Below are positions 1 through 6,538 of a stretch of DNA of 6,666 bases, piece by piece. The notes under the pieces were generated by a model, which worked only from the letters and a program-made list of their open reading frames with translations, was not told where the DNA came from and did not search any database. The DNA comes from an uncultured beta proteobacterium (lineage in GTDB: Bacteria > Pseudomonadota > Gammaproteobacteria > Burkholderiales > Burkholderiaceae). Where the stretch lies: positions 1 to 6,666 of the forward strand of contig CAIYZI010000466.1 of assembly GCA_903930665.1 (NCBI GenBank), given 5' to 3'. Numbering within the stretch: position 1 is the first letter of the stretch; each line of letters opens with the position of its first letter. A program made the position numbers and the translations under genes.

Positions 1-2
1 CG

Positions 3-569
3 GAACCCGGGTTTTGGCCGGACATGGATATGCTCTGCTTGGGCACGCTGGCCGGCATGATTGATCCAGTGGGGAACGACTGGCGCCGAAAGCTGACGCC
101 CGAGGAAGTTAGCAGAACCAATCTCGATGCGGTGTTCTTCCGCCCGTGTCATTTCACCCAGCTGCAGGAGCACGCTTTCCTCACCATGCGCGCCCTGGCC
201 GCCTCGCCTCTGTTCATGGGCGGCGACCTGATCCGCACAGAGCAGCGCGTGATTGACCTTATCACTGACCGCGACCTCCTCGCCTGCGACCAGAACGGCA
301 TCAGCGGCACGTTGCAAAGTGAACAGCAACCCGTGGAGGTATGGCGGACCCCGAAGAACGGCAAGCCAGGACAGGGATGGGTCGGTGTGTTCAATCGCAA
401 CGAAAAGCAACCAGGCATTTACACACCGACCTTAAAAAATATGGGCTTAACCGAGGGCAACTACCGCTTCCGCAATATTTGGACAAAAGAAGAATTCATT
501 TTAAATCAGCCGATTTCTATCTCCGCAGATGACGTTGTTTTCCTTGAATATACCTTAATAAAGCAATGA
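3..569 (+). CDS. Alpha-galactosidase-like glycoside hydrolase (clan GH-D, GH27/GH36 type), C-terminal part
   Basis: The frame is open from the left edge, so the start lies outside the window; 188 residues remain. The first visible residues, GFWPDMDML, match the 'D-P-D-M-L' strand near the end of the TIM barrel in GH27 and GH36-like alpha-galactosidases. About 45 residues on comes the family's 'FTQLQEHAFLTMRALAASPL' helix, then FMGGDL, then a 'LITDRDLLACDQNG' stretch equivalent to the usual 'LTN.EVIAVNQD' element. The last 75 or so residues form a C-terminal beta-sandwich (VEVWR, GWVGVFNRNE, FLEYTL). The nucleophile and acid/base Asp would be upstream and cannot be checked. The enzyme would remove terminal alpha-galactosyl (or related) residues from oligosaccharides. 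Gene 2 starts 20 bases downstream, suggesting co-transcription. The last 150 or so bases are clearly more AT-rich than the rest. Family-level call is firm; exact substrate and GH family are not. Confidence 0.85.
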   Translation, partial: EPGFWPDMDMLCLGTLAGMIDPVGNDWRRKLTPEEVSRTNLDAVFFRPCHFTQLQEHAFLTMRALAASPLFMGGDLIRTEQRVIDLITDRDLLACDQNGISGTLQSEQQPVEVWRTPKNGKPGQGWVGVFNRNEKQPGIYTPTLKNMGLTEGNYRFRNIWTKEEFILNQPISISADDVVFLEYTLIKQ

Positions 570-589
570 ATTAACATTTGTAAAATACA

Positions 590-1453
590 ATGAAAGCAAA
601 AATGTTATTTAAGTTGACGGTTTTATTCAGTGTCTATATCTGGGGGGGCGCAGCTTGCTTGGCCCAGGAAAACATTTTCATCAAGAATGGCCAGAAAGTT
701 GCCTTCCTTGGCGACGTCGTCACCACTGGGAGCGCCACCGGCTATGCGCAACAAGTAATGCGTGGACTTGAGGCAAACGGAGTCAAAGCGGAAATGATCC
801 TTTGCGGGAACGCCGGCACCTCCGAACAGTTGCTTGCCCACTTGGATGAATATGTAATCGTAAAGAAACCAGACTGGATGATTCTCAATTGCGGGGTAAG
901 CGATGCCTGGGCCCAACATAGTTTGGACCAATATCAACAGGCCATTGCCCAAATTGTGGAGAAAACCCAGGTGGCGGGCATCAAGGTTGTGATTGCGACA
1001 GCTACCATGGCTGATGAGGATCCGGCCAATCAATTCAACCAACGCATCGCGGCCTATAACGGCTTCCTTCGTCAACTGGCAAAGGATAAGAAGTGCCAGC
1101 TCGCTGATTTTGATATGCCAGCAGCGGTTGTATCTGCTGGCGGTGGAGCACATTCCAAGCGTGGCAAAGTGCTTCTAGTCTCTGACTACGTTTATCTGAA
1201 TCCACTGGGAAATCAGCTCTTGGGAGTTGTCATCCTCAAGACTTTGGGATTGAGTTCAGAGCAGATTCAGAAAGCGCGGGATTCATGGCTCGACCGACCG
1301 GATATTTGTGAAGCAAAAGTCGGCCTGACTTTACGCCAGTATGAACGACTCGATGCGCTGGCCGCAAAACAAAATCGTGCGACATCGGAACTGCTCGCCG
1401 AAATGGTGGCCAAGGCCCTCGCCGCTGAATCCCATCAAGCACAAACACCGTAG
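590..1453 (+). CDS. Secreted SGNH/GDSL-fold protein with lost catalytic residues (probable pseudoenzyme)
   Basis: A protein of 287 residues. Residues 1-25 form a signal peptide (K-rich start, hydrophobic core, likely cut after CLA at 25). Residues 35-235 follow the SGNH hydrolase fold, easily aligned to the N-terminus of the next gene. The catalytic positions are changed: block I reads GDVVT (Val43 where GDSIT has Ser), block III reads GVSD (Ser104 where GVND has Asn), and block V reads DYVY (Tyr202 where the catalytic His belongs; Asp199 is kept). Blocks and spacing are otherwise preserved and the frame is uninterrupted, arguing for selection rather than decay. Residues 244-278 form a ribbon-helix-helix-like segment almost identical to one in the next gene. 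It lies 20 bases after the alpha-galactosidase gene and 35 before the next. No Shine-Dalgarno sequence precedes the ATG; it was chosen because it gives a complete signal peptide. Esterase activity by the usual mechanism is unlikely; a binding or partner role is inferred. Confidence 0.88.
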   Translation: MKAKMLFKLTVLFSVYIWGGAACLAQENIFIKNGQKVAFLGDVVTTGSATGYAQQVMRGLEANGVKAEMILCGNAGTSEQLLAHLDEYVIVKKPDWMILNCGVSDAWAQHSLDQYQQAIAQIVEKTQVAGIKVVIATATMADEDPANQFNQRIAAYNGFLRQLAKDKKCQLADFDMPAAVVSAGGGAHSKRGKVLLVSDYVYLNPLGNQLLGVVILKTLGLSSEQIQKARDSWLDRPDICEAKVGLTLRQYERLDALAAKQNRATSELLAEMVAKALAAESHQAQTP

Positions 1454-1488
1454 TCCATTCCATCACACGAATATCAAAGCGTTGCACC

Positions 1489-4400
1489 ATGATTAATGCT
1501 CGAAACAAACTCACACTGATTTCGTTTTTGCTGACTATATGTTTATTCTACGCTCATGCTGGTGATATTCTCATCCGTGATGGCCAGAAGATCGTTTTTC
1601 TGGGTGATTCAATTACCCAGATGGGCGCTGCGCCTTCGGGCTATGCCACTCAGGTCATCCGGGGGTTGGCGGCCAACGATATTAAGGCTACGATGATCGG
1701 TGCCGGAATTGGTGGCAACAGGTCAGATCATATGCTCGCCCGCCTAGATTCAGATGTGATTGCTTACAAGCCCGACTGGATGACTCTTAGCTGTGGCGTG
1801 AACGATGTGTGGTCTGATTTGCCCCTCGAGCAGTTTAAGCAGAACATCACGAAAATCGTCGAAAAGGCCCAGGCGGCAAACATAAAGGTCGCAATTCTCA
1901 CGGCCACTATGATCGGTGAAGACCCGGCAGAAAAGAAAAACCAGCAAATGTTGCCCTACAATGCGTTTTTGCGGCAACTAGCCAAGGAAAAAAAGTGCCT
2001 GTTGGCAGATCTTAATGCCGACGAGCAGGCGGCAGTGATCGCCCTTGGTGGAGGAGCACAATCTAAGCGCGGTAATGTCCTGACAGTTGAGGGCATCCAC
2101 ATGAATGCGCTAGGCAACCAAGTCATGGCGCTGGGCCTGCTCAAGTCATTTGGTATGAGTGCTGAACAATTAGAAAAGGCGCGGCAATCATGGCTGGATC
2201 TTCCTGGTATTTGCGAAGTTAGTTTTAAGGGCGGCTTGACCCTGCGTCAGTATGAGCAACTCGATGCCATGGCCGCCAAACAGAATCGTCCAACGTCGGT
2301 GCTGATCGGTGAATTGGTGTCAAATATCCTGAATTCGGCACCGGAACCATCCATTGGCAATTCAATGGATATGGCGCCGCTGCGGGTGGTCTGGCAGGCT
2401 CCGGTGCCCATCAAATCTGCGGAAACTGCTCTAAACCAGCCCGGCACAATTGCTGGTGCTGCGGTTTTCGGTGGGACCAAGGAGATTGTCACCCTGCGCA
2501 ACGGTAAAACCATTGATTTCAAAGCAGACGGTTCCGTGGCCAGCATTCCTAACTATAACGGACATTTCGACGGCACGTTCTTGCCTAACACTACTGGCAA
2601 TGCAAACTTCGATGCGGTTCTGAATCAAGCTAACTGGTGTCAAGAATCGAGCCGGATTATTACTGTAAAAAATCTCGTTGTTGGCCAGCCTTATGCGGTT
2701 CAATTTTTTGCCTTGGATGATCGCTGGGTCAGCACCAATCGAACCGTCAACTTTCAGGCGCTAGATGACGGAACCAACATGTCAGCCACTTTTCAAATGG
2801 GCGACAATGTTTATGTGGTGGGCAAGTTTGTAGCCACCAGCTCGACCTTGACCATCCAGCAGAATCTGCCAGATAAAAATCAGGCCAACCTAAACGCCCT
2901 CATTGTCTGGCATCTGGCGCCTCAAAATCCACTAATCGTGGGCACGGCCTCCAATCAACAGGAGAAGCTCGATCGGAATGCCCAGATTGACAGTCTTCGG
3001 GTGGTGACACCAATGGTTACATTGCTTCCCGCGCCATTGAAGCCGCTTCAAATGACAAATGTTGACCAAAGCGTGCTCTTGGGTCACTCGCCGGAGATGT
3101 CCGTTCAAAACGGCTGGGGCGACATCCAGTCGGCGTATGATCCAATTGAGGATGGCGGCTACCGCATCTCTGGGAGTTTGCGTCAGTTCAATCGAACGAT
3201 CATCCAGAACCAGAACCGGCTCACGACTGGCGACGCGCCCATTTTTCGTATGAACACCAGTGATGGTTTTGGCTGTTACATTGCAGACAAGATATTTCCG
3301 CTCTGGCCGCGTCCAGATTCCCAGGCTGGTGCCGCTGCGCCTCCCTGTCTGGGGACGCTGCGTTTGGGCGTGCCAACCCCTGATGGAAAGACTCTTTGGA
3401 TGGATGAGATAAAAACTGTCACCACCTCGTTCCGACCGGGTTACACTCACTATCAAGTGACAGCTCCGGATGGAACCTGGAAAGCAGAAATCCTTGTCGC
3501 TCCGGCTCCAGACTCGAACGGGATGATTTGCCAGGTGAAATTTGATCGCGCGGTTTCTTTGGTTTGGCAGTTCGGGGGTATTTGGTGGTTGCCCACCGAT
3601 AAAAACTCAAATCTGGTTCAAATCCAAGGCCGGCAAGTGCGGATTACGGAAACCAATCTTCCCAACGGCCTTGTTTTGGCGGGATGCGATGTCGATTGCG
3701 AGGGGCGTGTTATTCCGGCCCCATTTGGCCAGCAGGCGGAATTCACCGCCAAGCCAAAGACAACATACAACATTGTCGCTGTTTGGGGGGCAACTACCTA
3801 CGACGAGCAACTTGCCAAGCAGATGATGTCCCGCTTGGACACGCCCATGGCGAATGCGTGGCCCGAAATCCGAGATCAAATGAAGCAGTCATGGTTCGAC
3901 TGTTACATCAAATCGGCATTAGGACCTGAACGCCGGTTCAAGGATCTGATGGCGATGCCTGCCGACGCCTTAAAAAAAACGTGCGATAAATGGGACAGCC
4001 GCCGTGCTGAGTTTCAAATCCGCACACCCGACCCGCATCTCAATGCATTGATCAACTGGGAACGTGCGCGCAGCGAATATCACCGCAAGGGGCCGGGGCT
4101 TTTCCTGAGCGAAGTTTGGCAAAATTATTCGCACATCTCCACGGGGTGGTATGGCAAGGAGTGGGGAGGAGATCACCGGGCACTAGACGAATGCTTACGA
4201 CTCTACGGAGTCAAGCAACTCGATAGCGGTGCCATTGGCTGGGTTTCTCCCTCTCTGGCAGGATTCTTTGCCGAGAATAACACGCCATACTGGGTGGATC
4301 ATGTCTGGCGACATTACACTTGGACTGGCGACAAACAGTTCGTGAAAGATCTTTGGCCTGTCGTGCGCAAAGCCGTCAGTTGGCAGCGCAAGGAGAACGA

Positions 4401-6054
4401 TCCGGCTGGGGATGGGTTGTTTCGCGACTACTACGAATATTGGAACAGCGACTCTGGTGGAAAAGGGCCAAAGGCTCCAACCCCTAGCGCGATGTCTTGG
4501 GCGATGCTGGATCGTGCAGCGCAGATGGCCGCCGTGGTCGGGGATGCCGCCGCCGAGCTGGAATATCGCGATCTGGCAGAACTTTCACGAAAGAATATAT
4601 TCACCGAACTGTGGCGTGACGGTCGGCTTGGTATGGTGGGTTCCGACAACTTGTGGCGCGGACATCCGCAGATCTGGGATGAATATCTGGCCATCAACGC
4701 CGGCCTGCTGACGCCGCAACAAGGTCGCAGCGCCATGCGCTGGCTCGAATCGCATTACGGCTTTGAACCCCAACCAGGCGTCAAGCTGCTGTCATGCAGC
4801 GACTGGTATCCAATCCGCTGGAGCGTTCAATGGGTTCCCACCGGTGACACCTGCTTGGCCGTGCTGGCGGGTCTCAAGTCGGGTGACGTAGATCTATGGT
4901 GGCCTTACCTGAAAACTGCCGTCATGTCGGCATTCAAGTGCGAGTCGCCCGGTATTCAGATGGCGATTTCCAATCACGGCGCTGGATCAGGTGACTTGGA
5001 GGATGTGGACTCTGCCGATCCGTATTTGCACGTCGCCATTCGCGGATTATTCGGCATCGAACCCGCGTTGCAAAACGGGCGCATTGATATTTGCCCCGCT
5101 TTCCCGTCGGATTGGACAGAAGCCAGCATCCACTCGCCGGACATCAGCTATGAGTATCACCGCAAAGGGAATCAGGCGACCTTCAAAATCCACACCCCAA
5201 AACCAGTGGTGAAGCGAGTGCTTGGCAATCTGACCGGCCCGGAAGTATTCACCCCGGCGGAGAAAGAATCCGTCGTGACGGTAACAATAGGTGACCCCGT
5301 CACACCTCCCCAGCCTTCCAAAACTCAACCCATCTTCATGGATAAAGACGGAAAGCGGGTGGAACGGCCCATCATTCCGCTGACGGAGGAACAACGGAAA
5401 CGGCTGGTGTTATTTGACCTCTCCAGTGTCTACAATAAAACCGTTGAGGAGTTCGGCGACCTTAGCTTTATATTTGGTTATCTCGACGCGCCTATGCCCC
5501 TTTATTATTGGTGGAAAAATCCCCGGTTGGACATGCCGCCGACACCATCAATTTTGGATGCGGCCAATGGCCTCCGTTTTTTAATTGCAAGACGGAAGCC
5601 ATCCGACTCCGATACGCCTCCTAAAAATCTTCTGGTCCTCTCAAGCTGGCAACCCTATCCGGTGCCGGGTGGGGCAGTGATTCCCGTGGGAATGCGGTGC
5701 AAGAGCATCTGGCCGTTGCTTTACGCCTATGTGCATCCCATGGGAAACTACATTCCTAACGGGGAAATCGTTCTCCACTATGCCGGCGGTCGCAAGGCTG
5801 TGACATCACTCATTCCACCATTTAATCTCGATGCGATGTATCAGGTATTCAGCTTGGAAGGCATATCGGTTCCATTCGGCAGTATCAGACCGAATACCCT
5901 GGGTTTTGCAAACCCAGCTCTGTGTGTCTCTCATGCCACGGCGCTGGAGGTTTCTTGCGATCCAACCCAAATCCTAGAATCCATCGAATTTCGCGCCGTA
6001 TGCAGCGAAGGTGTGCTGGGAATTGCTGGGCTTACTGCGGAATTAGCGAAATGA
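1489..6054 (+). CDS. Large secreted multi-domain enzyme: SGNH esterase fused to a six-hairpin glycosidase-like module
   Basis: 1521 residues. Signal peptide 1-24 (cut after AHA). SGNH hydrolase 25-235 with Ser41 in GDSIT, GIGGN at 73-77, Asn105 in GVND and His204 in EGIH; the Asp of DxxH is Glu201. Residues 248-283 look like a CopG-type ribbon-helix-helix. Residues 297-478 look like a beta-sandwich I cannot name. Residues 520-770 look like the beta-rich N-terminal domain (FRPGYTHYQV, LVWQFGGIWW) of six-hairpin glycosidases, and 840-1200 like the (alpha/alpha)6 barrel (EWGGDHRALDE at 891, YWNSDSG at 984, SDWYPIRWS at 1104). From memory it resembles DUF4450-type polysaccharide-utilisation proteins; this is tentative. 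A Pro-rich linker (1269-1280) leads to a C-terminal beta domain (1305-1518). Likely role: deacylation plus glycosidic cleavage of one polysaccharide. Candidate acids include Glu891, Asp895, Asp988 and Asp1105, none proven. No Shine-Dalgarno precedes the ATG; it lies 35 bases after gene 2. Confidence 0.9.
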   Translation: MINARNKLTLISFLLTICLFYAHAGDILIRDGQKIVFLGDSITQMGAAPSGYATQVIRGLAANDIKATMIGAGIGGNRSDHMLARLDSDVIAYKPDWMTLSCGVNDVWSDLPLEQFKQNITKIVEKAQAANIKVAILTATMIGEDPAEKKNQQMLPYNAFLRQLAKEKKCLLADLNADEQAAVIALGGGAQSKRGNVLTVEGIHMNALGNQVMALGLLKSFGMSAEQLEKARQSWLDLPGICEVSFKGGLTLRQYEQLDAMAAKQNRPTSVLIGELVSNILNSAPEPSIGNSMDMAPLRVVWQAPVPIKSAETALNQPGTIAGAAVFGGTKEIVTLRNGKTIDFKADGSVASIPNYNGHFDGTFLPNTTGNANFDAVLNQANWCQESSRIITVKNLVVGQPYAVQFFALDDRWVSTNRTVNFQALDDGTNMSATFQMGDNVYVVGKFVATSSTLTIQQNLPDKNQANLNALIVWHLAPQNPLIVGTASNQQEKLDRNAQIDSLRVVTPMVTLLPAPLKPLQMTNVDQSVLLGHSPEMSVQNGWGDIQSAYDPIEDGGYRISGSLRQFNRTIIQNQNRLTTGDAPIFRMNTSDGFGCYIADKIFPLWPRPDSQAGAAAPPCLGTLRLGVPTPDGKTLWMDEIKTVTTSFRPGYTHYQVTAPDGTWKAEILVAPAPDSNGMICQVKFDRAVSLVWQFGGIWWLPTDKNSNLVQIQGRQVRITETNLPNGLVLAGCDVDCEGRVIPAPFGQQAEFTAKPKTTYNIVAVWGATTYDEQLAKQMMSRLDTPMANAWPEIRDQMKQSWFDCYIKSALGPERRFKDLMAMPADALKKTCDKWDSRRAEFQIRTPDPHLNALINWERARSEYHRKGPGLFLSEVWQNYSHISTGWYGKEWGGDHRALDECLRLYGVKQLDSGAIGWVSPSLAGFFAENNTPYWVDHVWRHYTWTGDKQFVKDLWPVVRKAVSWQRKENDPAGDGLFRDYYEYWNSDSGGKGPKAPTPSAMSWAMLDRAAQMAAVVGDAAAELEYRDLAELSRKNIFTELWRDGRLGMVGSDNLWRGHPQIWDEYLAINAGLLTPQQGRSAMRWLESHYGFEPQPGVKLLSCSDWYPIRWSVQWVPTGDTCLAVLAGLKSGDVDLWWPYLKTAVMSAFKCESPGIQMAISNHGAGSGDLEDVDSADPYLHVAIRGLFGIEPALQNGRIDICPAFPSDWTEASIHSPDISYEYHRKGNQATFKIHTPKPVVKRVLGNLTGPEVFTPAEKESVVTVTIGDPVTPPQPSKTQPIFMDKDGKRVERPIIPLTEEQRKRLVLFDLSSVYNKTVEEFGDLSFIFGYLDAPMPLYYWWKNPRLDMPPTPSILDAANGLRFLIARRKPSDSDTPPKNLLVLSSWQPYPVPGGAVIPVGMRCKSIWPLLYAYVHPMGNYIPNGEIVLHYAGGRKAVTSLIPPFNLDAMYQVFSLEGISVPFGSIRPNTLGFANPALCVSHATALEVSCDPTQILESIEFRAVCSEGVLGIAGLTAELAK

Positions 6055-6125
6055 AAATAGTTATGACAACTCGGTGCCAAGAAGATTCTACCGCCTGTAG
6101 ATCCGGCATTATAAAATTAAAATGA
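6051..6125 (+). other. 24-codon ORF overlapping both neighbours by ATGA
   Basis: The ATG overlaps the TGA of the large enzyme gene (ATGA at 6051-6054), and its own TGA overlaps the ATG at 6122 (ATGA at 6122-6125). The predicted peptide (MKIVMTTRCQ...GIIKLK) has no recognisable motif. It could relay ribosomes across the 67-base spacer by termination-reinitiation, or be chance. There is no ribosome binding site or homology to support a real product. Confidence 0.2.
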
Positions 6126-6328
6126 TCAAATCCACATACTCATCCATCGTCATTGCCTTGCTCGCTTGTTGCTCGTTTGCAACGGACCTGCCAGTCGCCG
6201 CGACCCGGCTCAACCCTATAAATTACAAGCAATCGATTCGTGTCGTTTGTGTGGACGACAGCATCACGGCGGGCATCGGCGCGGCTGAGGGGAAGTCCTG
6301 GCGTCGTCATCCGAACCAGAAATCTTAA
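6122..6328 (+). pseudogene. Truncated SGNH/GDSL hydrolase, N-terminal remnant
   Basis: The frame encodes 68 residues. Residues 1-20 are a signal peptide (hydrophobic run IVIALLACCSFA; an LLAC lipobox-like site at 13-16 is an alternative). Residues 39-60, IRVVCVDDSITAGIGAAEGKSW, match the start of a family of secreted SGNH hydrolases whose block I normally reads VVCVGDSIT. The first Gly is Asp here (residue 45, GGC to GAC is one change) while the catalytic Ser47 remains. After GKSW the reading departs from the family (RRHPNQKS) and stops. Blocks II, III and V are not visible in any frame of the next 200 bases, so most of the gene was lost by deletion rather than a simple frameshift. Its sequence is not close to the two SGNH proteins upstream, so it is a separate member and not a third copy of them. 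It might still be made as a short exported peptide, but a decayed gene is more likely. Confidence 0.65.
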
Positions 6329-6538
6329 AACGAAACAAACAACCGTCAAAAATGACCATTGCCAGACTCAAAATTCACCTTGCTCAAAATGTGTCCGGAC
6401 GGGTGCTGCTTCATTTTGGCTGTCTGCTTCGCGGTAGCCGGTGGGGGGGGCATTGGGTCGGCATTCGGCGGCAACTAAAATATTATTTGGCCGAGTCATC
6501 TCCATAGACAGAATAAATCAAAAACTGACTCAATAACG
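6329..6538. other. Gene-poor spacer
   Basis: No convincing gene, RNA or terminator is seen in these 210 bases. One frame is open from the pseudogene into this stretch (ATG at 6352, stop near 6508) but gives an Arg-rich, featureless peptide. In another frame a 29-codon ORF (6389-6478) contains ILAVCFAVAGGGG, which resembles a secretion-signal core. The two could be pieces of a decayed exported-protein start. A run of eight G lies at 6443-6450. A 6-base inverted repeat (GAGTCA 6493-6498, TGACTC 6526-6531) lies just before the next start codon and is too short to call an operator. Confidence 0.5.

Noticed and set aside
647..658. Lipobox reading of the gene 2 signal peptide (GAAC)
   Set aside because: The -3 position is Gly rather than Leu/Val/Ile, so a lipoprotein signal is weak; type I cleavage after CLA fits better.
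623..1153. 176-codon open frame on the minus strand
   Set aside because: Antisense to the SGNH-fold gene, which has a signal peptide and clear paralogy to gene 3; the antisense product matches nothing recognisable.
1454..1488. Terminator or promoter in the gene 2 to gene 3 spacer
   Set aside because: 35 bases with no hairpin, T-run or -35/-10 pair; read-through is more likely.
2932..3456. 174-codon open frame on the minus strand
   Set aside because: It lies wholly inside the large enzyme gene, which has strong domain and motif support; its translation shows no domain or export signal.
4075..5169. Repeated EYHRKG hexapeptide with 16 of 18 matching bases (4075-4092 and 5152-5169)
   Set aside because: Flanking sequence shows no similarity and the two sites fall in different structural contexts (start of barrel and C-terminal cap), so it is most likely coincidence.
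6493..6531. GAGTCA/TGACTC inverted repeat upstream of the last start codon
   Set aside because: Only 6 bases per arm with a 27-base gap; expected by chance and without a promoter to regulate.
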